Origin: Bacillota bacterium
GTDB lineage: Bacteria > Bacillota > Desulfotomaculia > Desulfotomaculales > Pelotomaculaceae
Assembly: GCA_029555205.1 (NCBI GenBank)
Contig: JAKPTB010000010.1
Coordinates: 20,410-84,409 of the forward strand
Direction: 5' to 3'
Length of the DNA stretch: 64,000 nucleotides
Positions 35,380-44,915 of this stretch are shown piece after piece. The translations under genes were made by a program, and so were the position numbers. Every line of letters starts with the position of its first letter. The first letter of the stretch is position 1. A model generated the notes under the pieces. That model ran no database searches and had not been told where the DNA came from. It worked only from the letters and a program-made list of their open reading frames with translations.

Positions 35380-36634
35380 TTTTAAAAAAAAGGTGCTGCT
35401 GCTTCTTATCAGCTGGTTCCTGATCCAGACCGGCTGTTGGGACCATATAGAGGCTGAGCGTTTGGGTATTATCGGGATCATAGCTCTGGATCAAGCCCCC
35501 GAAGGCAGGTTAAGGGTTACGGTGCAAATAATCAACCCCAAGGCACTGGCCGGCGGCGGGCAAACCGGTGGAGCAGGAGGTGTGTCTGGTGCTGCCCGTC
35601 CCTACCGCAACGTCAGCGCTGAAGGAAATACTATTATAGAATGTATCAGGTTGCTATCCCTGCACGCGCCCTACAGGCTTTTTTTTGCCCACAACCAGAC
35701 CATCCTGATTTCTGAAGAGCTTGCCAGAAACAGGGATATAGAAACTATCGTAGATTTCTTTGACCGTAATCAACAGTTCAGACGGAACAATTACGTCCTG
35801 GTTTCCCGCAGCGATATCAGCAGTGTCATGGGGCTTCCCGGTGAAACACAGGTTCCGGCTACCCAGCGCATCCCCAGCATCCTCAGGCAACAGTATGTAA
35901 GTTCTTTTTATCCCAATGTTAAACTCGGGGACTTCCTGGAAAACCTGGAGTGTGACGGGAGAGACGTTTATGCCATGGGGATCCAGATAGAACCCAATGA
36001 AGCCGAGGTGCGGGAACAACTTGCCGGAGGATCAGACAGCGATTCTGAGGACCCGCGTACAAAAACAATCGGTAAGCTGGTAAAAGTTGGCGGCACGGCA
36101 GTGTTTAGAGGCAATAGGATGGCCGGGTGGCTGAATGAAAGGGAAAGTCGCGGGCTGCTCTGGGTGAATGGGCAGGTGAAGGGAGGTATAATCACTGTAC
36201 CCTGTTCTCTGGAACAAACACCCGGACAAAATAAAACCATTGCAATGGAGATACACCATAATAAGTCCAGGATTCAACCGGAATTCATTGACGGGAAATT
36301 AAGCATTATTGTCAAGATTGATGCGGTAGTCACTATTCAGGAGGTCTTATGTATGGAAGATTTAGGAAAACCTGCATTTATAGAATCTTTAAAGGAAGTT
36401 CTGGCCGGCGCAATACAGGCGGAAGTGGAGGCTGCCCTGGCCAAAGCACAGCACGAATATCAGTCCGATATATTTGGATTTGGTTTGGCGGTTCACCGGA
36501 AATACCCTGCTATCTGGAAGGAGCTTAAACCGGACTGGACTGAAATATATAGCAATTTGCCTGTGTATCTTGAAATTGATGCCAGGATCAGCCGGAGCGG
36601 ATTGATTACCAAACCGGTGGAAGTTAACCCTTAA
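35369..36634 (+). CDS. gerKC: Spore germination receptor subunit C (GerKC/GerAC) lipoprotein
   Basis: A 421-residue lipoprotein of the inner spore membrane. The signal ends LIQTGC followed by WDHIEAERLG, the usual GerAC N-terminus. The GerAC C-terminal domain is visible toward the end (QAEVEAALAKAQHEYQSDIFGFG, split here as EAALAKAQ and SDIFGFG). I start at GTG 35369, eight bases after AAGGAG; the longer frame from 35273 lies inside gerKA. It normally works with A and B subunits, but no B gene is next to it. Confidence 0.92.
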   Translation: MGLNFKKKVLLLLISWFLIQTGCWDHIEAERLGIIGIIALDQAPEGRLRVTVQIINPKALAGGGQTGGAGGVSGAARPYRNVSAEGNTIIECIRLLSLHAPYRLFFAHNQTILISEELARNRDIETIVDFFDRNQQFRRNNYVLVSRSDISSVMGLPGETQVPATQRIPSILRQQYVSSFYPNVKLGDFLENLECDGRDVYAMGIQIEPNEAEVREQLAGGSDSDSEDPRTKTIGKLVKVGGTAVFRGNRMAGWLNERESRGLLWVNGQVKGGIITVPCSLEQTPGQNKTIAMEIHHNKSRIQPEFIDGKLSIIVKIDAVVTIQEVLCMEDLGKPAFIESLKEVLAGAIQAEVEAALAKAQHEYQSDIFGFGLAVHRKYPAIWKELKPDWTEIYSNLPVYLEIDARISRSGLITKPVEVNP

Positions 36635-36655
36635 AACCGGCTGGGAGGTTTAAAT

Positions 36656-36886
36656 ATGGTAATCGCCTTACTCGCCTTGATTTTTATTGCAATTATTGCC
36701 TGGGAGGTACCGGGTCTGGTCAGAAAAAAAATGTGGCGGGAATTTGCAGCTTTTTCTGTATTGCTGCTCATCGGTATGGTGCTCAGTTTCGGGCAGGCCT
36801 TAAAACTGCCCCTGCCCAACCCGACCAGGGGAATTGAAGCGCTTTTCGGACCCGTAGCTGCTTATTTGGAAAAGCTGCTGGGCTGA
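36656..36886 (+). CDS. Small membrane protein of the germination operon
   Basis: A 76-residue protein with two hydrophobic segments (about residues 2-20 and 31-49) and a short amphipathic tail. I do not recognise a named family. It lies 21 nt after gerKC with its own GGGAGG site. Small two-helix proteins are found in some ger operons (GerD-type or D-subunit genes), so it may be an accessory receptor subunit; this is inference. Confidence 0.6.
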   Translation: MVIALLALIFIAIIAWEVPGLVRKKMWREFAAFSVLLLIGMVLSFGQALKLPLPNPTRGIEALFGPVAAYLEKLLG

Positions 36887-37009
36887 TTTTCCGGGAAAAA
36901 GGAGTTGTTTCGTGATGATTGGTTTTCCTGGAATTTGCCCTTTTCAAAGGGGGATACGATCTGGAAATTATAGTAGATATCTTCTATGTGATTATATCAG
37001 CGTCACAGC

Positions 37010-37038
37010 TTGTCATAAAATACGTGAAATGGTAAACT
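37010..37038 (+). promoter_or_regulatory. Promoter for the DUF4321-maf-radC-mre genes
   Basis: TTGTCA (37010-37015), a 17-bp spacer and TAAACT (37033-37038), 52 nt before the DUF4321 start. Confidence 0.6.
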
Positions 37039-37090
37039 GTTAAAGTAATATGATCCTTTTTAAATTCTGCTTGTTCCAGGGGAGAGGATA

Positions 37091-37348
37091 ATGGCTAAAA
37101 GTTATAAAGGCAACGGTAACCTTTGGGTGCTGGTCCTTTTCCTTCTTGTTGGAGGGCTGTGCGGCAGCGCCCTCGGCAATGCCCTGGCGCCTGCTGTTCC
37201 GTGGCTTAAGGCCAGTTCAACCATCGGCTTAAAACCTTCTACTCTGGATCTGCATTTTATAAACCTGACCTTTGGCTTTACCTTTTCCCTCGGGCCGCTT
37301 ACTGCGCTGGGGTTGATTCTGGGCTACCTGGTTTACCGCAAGGTTTAG
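37091..37348 (+). CDS. DUF4321 membrane protein
   Basis: An 85-residue protein with two transmembrane helices (about residues 11-31 and 58-80) and LHFINLTFGFTFSLGPLTALGLILGY, abbreviated LTFGFTF and SLGPLTALG, typical of DUF4321. The function is unknown. It ends two bases before maf, so they share an operon; GGGGAGAGG precedes the ATG. Confidence 0.75.
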   Translation: MAKSYKGNGNLWVLVLFLLVGGLCGSALGNALAPAVPWLKASSTIGLKPSTLDLHFINLTFGFTFSLGPLTALGLILGYLVYRKV

Positions 37349-37350
37349 AA

Positions 37351-37929
37351 ATGAACAGACAGCTAATTCTTGCCTCATCATCACCCCGCCGCTCGGAACT
37401 ATTGAAACAAATTGGTCTGGAATGCCGCACCATACCCTGTAAGGTTGAGGAGACTTCGCCGCCGGGTATGAAACCCTGTGATCTGGTGGAAATGCTGGCT
37501 GCCAGGAAGGCGCGGGCAGTTGCTGTGCTGCTTGAAGACGGTATTGTGATTGGTGCGGACACCGTCGTTGTTTTAGATAATCAAATCCTGGGCAAGCCTG
37601 CTGATTTGAATGATGCCGTGGCGATGCTCCGGCGGTTGCAGGGTAGGAGCCATGAGGTCTACACGGGAGTGGCCCTGGCTGATGCCGGGCGGGGGAAAAT
37701 TATTAAAGATCACGTAAAAACACGGGTTTATTTCAGACCGCTGGAGGAAGCTGAAATACAAAAATATGTTTCAACCGGAGAACCCCTGGACAAGGCCGGT
37801 GCCTACGCTGTCCAGGGTCTGGCGGCAATGTTTATCACCCGTCTGGAAGGCTGTTATACCAATGTGGTGGGACTGCCCCTGGCTAAACTTGCGGATATGC
37901 TCCAGGAATTCGGTTATAGGGTACTCTAA
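37351..37929 (+). CDS. maf: Maf family nucleoside triphosphate pyrophosphatase
   Basis: A 192-residue house-cleaning enzyme that hydrolyses dTTP/UTP or modified nucleotides and is linked to septum formation. The N-terminal LASSSPRRSELL binds phosphate, GADTVVVLD holds the acidic metal site, and GAYAVQGLAAMFI is the C-terminal signature. It sits in the classic maf-radC-mreB order. Its ATG follows the DUF4321 stop by two bases. Confidence 0.95.
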   Translation: MNRQLILASSSPRRSELLKQIGLECRTIPCKVEETSPPGMKPCDLVEMLAARKARAVAVLLEDGIVIGADTVVVLDNQILGKPADLNDAVAMLRRLQGRSHEVYTGVALADAGRGKIIKDHVKTRVYFRPLEEAEIQKYVSTGEPLDKAGAYAVQGLAAMFITRLEGCYTNVVGLPLAKLADMLQEFGYRVL

Positions 37930-37996
37930 TAGTAAGAAAAAGTGTGAAATATGCGCGCAGTCTTCTCTGGAAGGTTTTTTTAGGAGTGTTATCGTT

Positions 37997-38692
37997 TTGG
38001 TTTCCTTGAGCTACCGTCCCACAATGAAAGAGCTTCCGGAAGACACCCGGCCCCGGGAAAGGCTACTGAAGGAAGGTGCCGGGGCGCTATCTGAAATTGA
38101 GTTACTGGCTGTTCTTTTGTCTACCGGTTCCCGGGAGGCTACTGCTCTGGAACTCGCTTCTCAAATGATGGCTCAATTTAGAAGTATGCATATGCTTCTG
38201 GATGCCTCGGTGGAAGAATTGAGCGGGATCAAGGGTGTCGGTCCGGCCAAGGCCGCCAAGGTCAAGGCGGCGTTGGAACTGGCCAGGAGGCTCTCCCAGT
38301 TTTCCATGCTGCCGCGCCCGGTAATTAAGACACCGGATGACGCTGCCGGGATGGTCATGGAGGAGATGCGTCATCTTGACCGGGAACACTTCAGGGCACT
38401 ATTGCTAAATACCAGAAACCAGGTCATAGGGATGGACAGAGTATCGGTGGGCACGCTGAATTCTTCTGCTGTTCATCCCCGGGAATTATTTCGCAACGCC
38501 ATCAAAAGGAGCGCCGCGTCAGTTATTCTTGTGCATAATCACCCCAGCGGCGATCCCACTCCCAGCAGGGAAGACGTGGAAATAACAGGGCGTTTAATTG
38601 ATGCCGGAAAGATTATCGGTATCGACGTCCTAGACCATATCATTATTGGGGATAATAGATTCACCAGTTTTAAAGCCAGAGGACTGCTTTAG
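37997..38692 (+). CDS. radC: RadC (JAMM domain) DNA repair-like protein
   Basis: A 231-residue protein with a helix-hairpin-helix ([18 protein letters not shown], about residues 80-97) and a JAMM/MPN domain with [15 protein letters not shown], giving the zinc ligands His, His and Asp. The biochemical role of RadC is still unclear. The family N-terminus ([19 protein letters not shown]) begins before the ATG at 38024, so I use TTG 37997, with AGGAG about ten bases upstream; TTG 38006 is an alternative. The longer frame from 37766 overlaps maf and is spurious. Confidence 0.93.
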   Translation: MVSLSYRPTMKELPEDTRPRERLLKEGAGALSEIELLAVLLSTGSREATALELASQMMAQFRSMHMLLDASVEELSGIKGVGPAKAAKVKAALELARRLSQFSMLPRPVIKTPDDAAGMVMEEMRHLDREHFRALLLNTRNQVIGMDRVSVGTLNSSAVHPRELFRNAIKRSAASVILVHNHPSGDPTPSREDVEITGRLIDAGKIIGIDVLDHIIIGDNRFTSFKARGLL

Positions 38693-38717
38693 ACATTTTC
38701 AAGAAAGGGGCCGGAAC

Positions 38718-39749
38718 ATGCGCGTCGGTCTGTTTTCAAAAGATATGGGAATGGATTTGGGTACCGCCAACTCCCTGGTTTATGTCAAGGGAAAGGGGAT
38801 TGTAATTAGGGAGCCTTCGGTGGTGGCAATCCAGAAGGATAGCGGCCATATCCTGGCTGTCGGGGAGGAAGCGAAAAGGATGATCGGCCGCACTCCCGGG
38901 AATATTGTGGCCATAAGGCCCATGAGGGACGGGGTTATTGCTGACTTCGACGTGACCCAGAGTATGATTAAGTACTTTATCAACAAGTCCCTCCGGGGGC
39001 GCGCTTTTTTGGTCCGCCCCAGGGTTGTTATAGGTGTGCCGTCCGGTGTTACTGCTGTGGAGGAAAGGGCCGTGCGGGAGGCTGCGCTTCAGGCCGGGGC
39101 CAGGGAGGCCTACCTGATTGAGGAACCGATGGCTGCAGCTATAGGTGCCGGACTGCCGGTTCATGAACCCACCGGCAATATGATCGTGGATATTGGCGGG
39201 GGTACAACAGAGGTAGCGGTCATTTCACTGGGTGGAATTGTTACCAGCCGCTCCATCCGGATTGCAAGTGATGAAATGGATGAAGCTGTGATTAGTCATG
39301 TCAAAAGGACCTACAATTTAATGATCGGCGAGCGGACAGCCGAACAAATCAAGATCCAAATCGGCACAGCATACCCCCTGAATTCGGTGGAGGTGGATGA
39401 GGTGCGGGGCCGTGACCTGGTTACAGGACTGCCCAAGACCATTGAAATAACTTCGGAAGAAATCTATAAAGCCCTTTCGGAACCGGTTACCAGCATTGTT
39501 GAAGCCATTAAGGCTACTCTGGAGCAAACGCCTCCGGAACTGGCGGCGGATATCATGGACCGGGGTATTGTTATGGCCGGAGGTGGTTCGCTCCTGCGCG
39601 GGCTGGACCAATTGGTCAGTGAACAGACCGGTATGCCGGTTCATCTTGCGGACGAACCCTTGCTGGCTGTGGCCTATGGCGCAGGCCGTGTGCTCGAGAA
39701 TATTGACGTGCTGCGCAAGGTGCTGATTCAGCCCAAAAAGCTGGCTTAA
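38718..39749 (+). CDS. mreB: Rod shape-determining protein MreB
   Basis: A 343-residue bacterial actin that guides lateral wall synthesis. The phosphate-1 motif [13 protein letters not shown], the phosphate-2 motif [17 protein letters not shown] (split VDIGGGTT and EVAVIS) and [10 protein letters not shown] are diagnostic. The ATG at 38718 follows AAAGGGG. It heads the mreB-mreC-mreD group, followed by PBP2. Confidence 0.97.
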   Translation: MRVGLFSKDMGMDLGTANSLVYVKGKGIVIREPSVVAIQKDSGHILAVGEEAKRMIGRTPGNIVAIRPMRDGVIADFDVTQSMIKYFINKSLRGRAFLVRPRVVIGVPSGVTAVEERAVREAALQAGAREAYLIEEPMAAAIGAGLPVHEPTGNMIVDIGGGTTEVAVISLGGIVTSRSIRIASDEMDEAVISHVKRTYNLMIGERTAEQIKIQIGTAYPLNSVEVDEVRGRDLVTGLPKTIEITSEEIYKALSEPVTSIVEAIKATLEQTPPELAADIMDRGIVMAGGGSLLRGLDQLVSEQTGMPVHLADEPLLAVAYGAGRVLENIDVLRKVLIQPKKLA

Positions 39750-39910
39750 ATGATCTCTTAAGAGGGTGCCTTTGCCGCTCCCGGAGCGCGCAGAACTTAC
39801 CAGGCTCCATTATGCCTTAAAGTAGATTACACCTTTTTAGGCTCTATTCATTGTAAGAACCGTAGAAGCCATGAGAACTTGCAGGGATCAAGTGAGGAGT
39901 TGAATGCGGG

Positions 39911-40768
39911 GTGAGTTGGGTTACTGCCAGAAGGCTTTTTTGTCTTTTTGTCCTGGTAGCGGTTACCCTGTGGGCCATGCACATTACTGTTCCCGATGCC
40001 ACCGAACAGACACACCTGGAGTCTTCCCGGCTCAGGGATGTTCTGGCGCCGATGCAGAAAGGGCTGACCTGGCTCAGCAGGCAAGCCCATTTTGTCGTTT
40101 CCCTGCCGGTATCTATGTACCGGGCAGCCGAGCGCAACCAGGCCCTGGAGCAGGAGGTAGCCAGCCTGAAAAGCCAGCTTGCCCGGCAGAATGAATATAT
40201 AATGGAAAACCGGAGATTGGCTGCCTTACTGGCCTACAAGCAGGTTATGGAGCAGGAATATAACTTAATGACAGCATCTGTAATCGCCCGGGATCCGGGT
40301 AACTGGTTCGCAACGGTAAAAATAAACCGGGGCAGCCGGGATGGAGTAAAGGAGAATATGACGGTTCTGTCCCCCGAAGGTTTAGTAGGGCGGGTGGTTT
40401 CAGTTTCTCCTTCCAATTGTGAAGTCCTGTTGATTTCAGATCCCCGCAGCGGAGTAGGCTCGCTGGTTCAAGAAACACGCACGCCCGGTATTGTGGAAGG
40501 AACCCTGGGTGGTTCCGGGATGGCCAGAATGATTCATATCCCTAAGAACTCGCTTCTGGAAGAAGGACAGATTGTTGTTACATCGGGCCTTGGCAGCGTG
40601 TTTCCAAAGGGTATTCCCGTCGGTACTCTGGGCAGTGTCCGGGACGAACCCACAGGGTTGTTTCAGAGTGCCGAGGTTAAACCTTTTGCAAATTTAGATA
40701 AACTGGAAGAAGTGTTTATTATCGTTAATGTTCTTCCCGGAGCCGGTTCTTCACCGGAAGGAGGTTAA
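39911..40768 (+). CDS. mreC: Rod shape-determining protein MreC
   Basis: A 285-residue membrane-anchored scaffold of the elongasome. One N-terminal helix (about residues 10-26), a coiled coil (about 60-105, with EQEVASLKSQLARQNEYI) and the beta-barrel domain with NRGSRDGVKENMTVLSPEGLVGRV, abbreviated GSRDGV and SPEGLVG, are typical. It starts at GTG 39911 with GAGGAG about ten bases upstream. A 160-nt gap separates it from mreB. Confidence 0.94.
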   Translation: MSWVTARRLFCLFVLVAVTLWAMHITVPDATEQTHLESSRLRDVLAPMQKGLTWLSRQAHFVVSLPVSMYRAAERNQALEQEVASLKSQLARQNEYIMENRRLAALLAYKQVMEQEYNLMTASVIARDPGNWFATVKINRGSRDGVKENMTVLSPEGLVGRVVSVSPSNCEVLLISDPRSGVGSLVQETRTPGIVEGTLGGSGMARMIHIPKNSLLEEGQIVVTSGLGSVFPKGIPVGTLGSVRDEPTGLFQSAEVKPFANLDKLEEVFIIVNVLPGAGSSPEGG

Positions 40769-40772
40769 GGAC

Positions 40773-41264
40773 GTGCCCTTTCTAGTTTTGTTGCTCCTCC
40801 TGGCAGGCGCCATAATCCTGCAGACCACCGTATTGGACTATGTTGACGTGCTGGGGATAAAACCCGATCTGATTATGCTCATTGTAGTTCTAAACGGCTT
40901 CCTCCTGGGTACCAGAGAGGGGGCCTTTTTGGGTTATGCCGCCGGCATCCTGGAAGACCTTTTTGCCGGCGGCTTCATCGGACTGAACGCTCTATCCAAA
41001 ATGGCTGCGGGTTACCTGGCAGGGATGGCGGGTTTGCGTCTTTTCAGGGAGAATACCCTGGTAGCTACCGGCGTAGTTTTCCTCAGTACTTTTGCCGGTA
41101 ATTCAGTTTATTATATTTTGCTGAATATGGTTGGGATTAAGGTACCGCCTTTTTATGCTTTTTTTAGGGTGATCATACCGGTTGCCGTCTATACTTCCCT
41201 GCTCACACCCTTATTTTTTAGACGGATTTTCCGTTTCGTGCAGTTAAGGGACCGGGATATTTAA
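40773..41264 (+). CDS. mreD: Rod shape-determining protein MreD
   Basis: A 163-residue membrane protein with five or six helices. IKPDLIMLIVVLNGFLLGTREG and the following GYAAGILEDLFAG segment are characteristic (cited here as KPDLIML and GILEDLFAG). The GTG at 40773 lies eight bases after AAGGAGG, which overlaps the mreC stop. MreD works with MreC, RodA and PBP2 in the elongasome. Confidence 0.93.
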   Translation: MPFLVLLLLLAGAIILQTTVLDYVDVLGIKPDLIMLIVVLNGFLLGTREGAFLGYAAGILEDLFAGGFIGLNALSKMAAGYLAGMAGLRLFRENTLVATGVVFLSTFAGNSVYYILLNMVGIKVPPFYAFFRVIIPVAVYTSLLTPLFFRRIFRFVQLRDRDI

Positions 41265-41283
41265 AGGCGTGCAAGTCATCCTT

Positions 41284-41312
41284 TTGACATATGGACAGTT
41301 CCTTGTTAAAAT
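41284..41312 (+). promoter_or_regulatory. Internal promoter for the PBP2-min genes
   Basis: TTGACA (41284-41289), a 17-bp spacer and TAAAAT (41307-41312), 50 nt before the PBP2 start. Confidence 0.75.
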
Positions 41313-41361
41313 ATGCTTTTGCTGACTGGTTACCTTCTTGAGGGGGAGGTGAAGGGTTAAG

Positions 41362-43320
41362 ATGGAAAGAAAGTGGATTGAAAGCAAAATGCAGGTTTTC
41401 CTGATCATTGTCTGTGCAATTTTTGTTTTTTTAACGGGCAGGCTGGTCTATATGCAGCTTCTGGAAAATGATAGATTTACGACCCTGGCCCGGGAAAATA
41501 GGATCCGGTTGACAAATATCACAGCACCCCGGGGCGAGGTTTTTGACCGCAACGGGATCAAGCTGGTGGGCAACCAGCCGGTCTACACCGTTACCCTGGT
41601 CAACCTGGGCCAGGAGGATACTAGCGGTGTGGTCCAAAGGCTTGCTTCAATTCTGGGCCTTGATCCGGGAGAAATACAGGCAAAAATCGATAACCAGAGT
41701 CGTATGTACGAACCGGTCAAGATTGCTGACAGGGTTTCCAGCGAGGTTGTTACAAGGATCGAAGAGCAGCGATTGGAACTGCCCGGTGTGGACATTGATA
41801 TTGAGTCTCAGCGGGATTACCCCAACGGAATTATGCTGGCCAACGTTATGGGTTACGTGAGGGAGATTAATGAGGAACAGTTGAAGGAAAACAGGGATAA
41901 GGGTTACAGGCTTGGTGACCCCTTCGGTCAAACCGGTTTGGAATATACTTACGAATCATTCCTGCGCGGGGAGGATGGCGGCAGGCAGGTAGAGGTGGAT
42001 TCCATGGCCAGGCCGGTGCGGGATTTAGGAGTTAAGGACCCAGTACCGGGCAATAACCTGATCTTGACTATTGACAGCCGGGTTCAGGCGGCGGCGGAAG
42101 CTGCTCTGGCGAAGGCGTCCCAGGCGGCGCTTGCCCAGGGCTATGCCGAGGCCAGGGCCGGCGCGGCCGTAGCCCTGGATGTCCGGAGCGGCGCGGTTCT
42201 GGCCATGGCCAGTTATCCCACCTATGACCCGGTCAAACTCTCCGGCGTGCTGACCCAAAAAGAATCCGAGGAGATTTTCAGCTCACCCTGGAAGCCGGTG
42301 TTGAACAGGGCCTTGCTTGCTTATGCCCCGGGTTCGACTTTTAAAATGATCGTAGCCATGGCCGGACTGGAGTCCGGCAGTACAACCCCCGGGGAGGCTA
42401 TCTCGGATCCCGGTTACTTTTTCTGGGGTACGACATTTAGAGACTGGAAGCCCGGAGGGCACGGCAGTGTGGACCTGGTGAAAGCTCTTAAGGTGTCCTG
42501 CGATACCTACTTTTACCAGCTGGGTTTACGGATGGGCATAGATGAGATTACCAGCATGGCCAGAAGATTTGGCCTGGGTGAGAAAACCGGGATTGAACTG
42601 CCTGGAGAAGAAAGCGGTGTAGTGCCCAGTCCCGAGTCCAAACTCCAGTTAAGGTTGAACTACCTTAGCCGGGAAGCCAGGGAAAAGGCCCAGGATATCC
42701 AGCGCAAGTATAAAGAGTTATTAGCTAAAACCACCGATGAAGTCCAGCGCAGGGACCTTTTAAAAAAGAGGTCGGAGGAGTTGAGGGCTGTTGAATGGGA
42801 GTTGGACTGGCACGACTATGATACGATTATCACCTCTATTGGCCAGGGTGACAACCGCTATACTCCTCTGGAATTGGCCAATTATATTGCAGCTATAGCC
42901 AATGGGGGTATCCGTTATAAGCCGTACCTGGTCCAAAAAGTTGTTGATCAGAACGGCAGGGTTTTAAAAGAAACCTTGCCCGAGGAATTGGGACGGGCAG
43001 GGGTCTCACCGGAAACACTGGCTGTGATTCAGCAGGGTATGCGTGAGGTGGCCCTGCCGCCGGACGGTACCGCTGTAGGTCTCTTTAAGGGTTTTCCGCC
43101 GGTCGCGGCCAAAACAGGCACAGCGGAGGTTCAGGGCAGGGACGACCACGCTTTATTTGTAGCCTATGCCCCCTTCGATAACCCGGAAATAGCCGTGGCG
43201 GTTGTGGTTGAACACGCCGGACACGGCGGCTCCGTGGCCGGCCCGGTGGCCGAAGACATGCTGGCCGCCTATTTTGGATTGCCCATACCCGGTCAGATGG
43301 CAGCGGGTATTTCACAATAG
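41362..43320 (+). CDS. mrdA: Penicillin-binding protein 2 (elongation-specific transpeptidase)
   Basis: A 652-residue class B penicillin-binding protein. One N-terminal helix (about residues 11-30) is followed by the dimerisation domain (TAPRGEVFDRNG) and the transpeptidase domain with SxxK as STFK, the SxN-type SCD in KVSCDTYFY, and KTGTA. It cross-links peptidoglycan during cell elongation with RodA, whose gene is at 45333. A strong terminator follows. Confidence 0.95.
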   Translation: MERKWIESKMQVFLIIVCAIFVFLTGRLVYMQLLENDRFTTLARENRIRLTNITAPRGEVFDRNGIKLVGNQPVYTVTLVNLGQEDTSGVVQRLASILGLDPGEIQAKIDNQSRMYEPVKIADRVSSEVVTRIEEQRLELPGVDIDIESQRDYPNGIMLANVMGYVREINEEQLKENRDKGYRLGDPFGQTGLEYTYESFLRGEDGGRQVEVDSMARPVRDLGVKDPVPGNNLILTIDSRVQAAAEAALAKASQAALAQGYAEARAGAAVALDVRSGAVLAMASYPTYDPVKLSGVLTQKESEEIFSSPWKPVLNRALLAYAPGSTFKMIVAMAGLESGSTTPGEAISDPGYFFWGTTFRDWKPGGHGSVDLVKALKVSCDTYFYQLGLRMGIDEITSMARRFGLGEKTGIELPGEESGVVPSPESKLQLRLNYLSREAREKAQDIQRKYKELLAKTTDEVQRRDLLKKRSEELRAVEWELDWHDYDTIITSIGQGDNRYTPLELANYIAAIANGGIRYKPYLVQKVVDQNGRVLKETLPEELGRAGVSPETLAVIQQGMREVALPPDGTAVGLFKGFPPVAAKTGTAEVQGRDDHALFVAYAPFDNPEIAVAVVVEHAGHGGSVAGPVAEDMLAAYFGLPIPGQMAAGISQ

Positions 43321-43335
43321 GATTATGTCAAAAAA

Positions 43336-43371
43336 GCAAAAAAACCGGGTTATTTTGCCCGTTTTTTTTGC
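43336..43371 (+). terminator. Intrinsic terminator after PBP2
   Basis: A near-perfect stem of about 14 bp (GCAAAAAAA-CCGGG with CCCG-TTTTTTTTGC, one bulge) and loop TTATTTTG. Because both arms are A/T tracts it can act in both directions. Confidence 0.8.
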
Positions 43372-43446
43372 TTTTTATTAGCAGGATTTGGTTTCTGTCC
43401 GTAGAAACTTTAGTTGTTGGTAGTTGTGATTCGGGAGGAGATTAAT

Positions 43447-43890
43447 TTGGCATATCTAAAGGGGGGTATTCAACAAAATACGCTCTCAGCTTCCGGCCAG
43501 GGTACCCTGTCAGATTACGAGGATATGGTGGACGAGAACACTATTCTGGTTCAACGGACTCTACGCTCCGGTCAGAGTATCCGTTACGGTGGAAATGTTG
43601 TTATACTTGGAGATGTCAACCCGGGGGCCGAGGTTACTGCAACAGGCAATGTTATTGTTATGGGAGCTTTGAGAGGGGTTGTACACGCCGGGGCGAGCGG
43701 GGATGAAAAAGCTGTGGTCATGGCCTTCCGGCTTCAGCCTACCCAACTCAGGATTGCCAATCATATCACACGTCCTCCGGATAATGAAAAAGTCGATCCG
43801 GAACTACCCGAACTGGCGCGGATCAGGGACGGTGTGGTGACCATAGAAGCCTTTCAAACGGGCGGAGAGCGCCAGGGAAAACCTGTCTAG
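43447..43890 (+). CDS. minC: Septum-site determining protein MinC, C-terminal domain only
   Basis: A 147-residue protein. From about residue 33 it matches the MinC C-terminal beta-helix (RSGQSIRYGGNVVILGDVNPGAEV and MGALRGVVHAGASG, cited as SGQSIRYGGNV, LGDVNPGAE and GALRGVVHAG), which binds MinD and dimerises. The usual N-terminal FtsZ-inhibiting domain of about 100 residues is absent: upstream is the PBP2 terminator. Residues 1-32 are a short acidic segment with no clear homology. TTG 43447 lies six bases after GGGAGGAG. MinC, MinD and MinE are consecutive here. Confidence 0.88.
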   Translation: MAYLKGGIQQNTLSASGQGTLSDYEDMVDENTILVQRTLRSGQSIRYGGNVVILGDVNPGAEVTATGNVIVMGALRGVVHAGASGDEKAVVMAFRLQPTQLRIANHITRPPDNEKVDPELPELARIRDGVVTIEAFQTGGERQGKPV

Positions 43891-43894
43891 GCAG

Positions 43895-44050
43895 GTGACC
43901 TTGGATGCTCTGGGTTATGTACCTCTATTACAGGAAGAAAATCTCCAGATTAAAGCCAGGAATATTATTAAACGGACCCACCAGGCAACGCCGGTCGAAG
44001 GGCATTTGCTGAAGGTTCGAAGCGCTTCAGTAGATCTATTAAGAATGTAA
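43895..44050 (+). CDS. Possible 51-residue protein between minC and minD
   Basis: A frame from GTG 43895 to TAA 44050 encodes MTLDALGYVPLLQEENL and continues to SVDLLRM, with amino-acid and codon use like its neighbours. There is no good ribosome binding site. It fills most of an otherwise empty 210-bp gap inside a tight operon. I do not recognise it; it could be a small Min-associated protein, a remnant, or chance. Confidence 0.3.
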   Translation: MTLDALGYVPLLQEENLQIKARNIIKRTHQATPVEGHLLKVRSASVDLLRM

Positions 44051-44100
44051 CCAGACCTGCGTCCGGCGACGACCACATTATAAGAGGGGGAACTTAGAGC

Positions 44101-44895
44101 ATGGGCGAAATCATCGTCATTACTTCCGGCAAAGGGGGGGTGGGTAAAACCACTACCACTGCCAATATCGGTACAGGTCTGGCAGCTATGGGGTATAAGG
44201 TGGCACTGGTAGATACGGATATTGGATTGAGGAATCTGGATGTTGTCCTGGGTTTGGAGAATAGAATAGTTTATGATCTTGTTGATGTTACCAGCGGGAA
44301 CTGCCGGCTGCGGCAGGCCTTAATCAAGGATAAAAAGTTGGAGGGGCTGCACCTGCTGCCTGCAGCTCAAACAAAAGATAAAACTGCGGTTAACCCCGAG
44401 CAGATGCGTCAGTTATGCGAGGATTTAAAGAAAGAGTTTGATTATATTATCATCGATTGTCCGGCCGGGATAGAACAGGGATTTAGAAATGCCATAGCAG
44501 GAGCGGAAAAGGCAGTTGTTGTGACAACCCCGGAAGTTTCAGCTGTCCGGGATGCCGACCGGATCATCGGCCTTTTGGAAGCTGCTGACCTGCGCGATCC
44601 GAAGTTGATCATCAACCGGATTCGACCCAAAATGGTCAGGCAGGGGGACATGATGAGCATTGAGGATATCATCGACATCCTTGCCGTGGATCTGTTGGGA
44701 GTCATACCGGAGGATGAAATGATTGTTGTTATGACCAACCGCGGTGAATCTGTAGTACTGGATCAGAATTCACGTTCGGGACAGGCCTACCGGAACATTG
44801 TGCGCCGCCTGACCGGTGAAGAAGTACCTGTGCAGAATTTTGACGAAAATGAAGGCTTTTTCAAAAAACTGAAAAAAATGATCGGTATAAAATAG
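44101..44895 (+). CDS. minD: Septum-site determining ATPase MinD
   Basis: A 264-residue ParA/MinD-type ATPase that recruits MinC to the membrane. The deviant Walker A SGKGGVGKTT (residues 8-17), DTDIGLRNLD and the C-terminal amphipathic membrane-targeting helix (FFKKLKKMIGIK) are present. GAGGGGGAA precedes the ATG. Confidence 0.97.
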   Translation: MGEIIVITSGKGGVGKTTTTANIGTGLAAMGYKVALVDTDIGLRNLDVVLGLENRIVYDLVDVTSGNCRLRQALIKDKKLEGLHLLPAAQTKDKTAVNPEQMRQLCEDLKKEFDYIIIDCPAGIEQGFRNAIAGAEKAVVVTTPEVSAVRDADRIIGLLEAADLRDPKLIINRIRPKMVRQGDMMSIEDIIDILAVDLLGVIPEDEMIVVMTNRGESVVLDQNSRSGQAYRNIVRRLTGEEVPVQNFDENEGFFKKLKKMIGIK

Positions 44896-44915
44896 ACCGG
44901 GAAGGGGGATACCGT

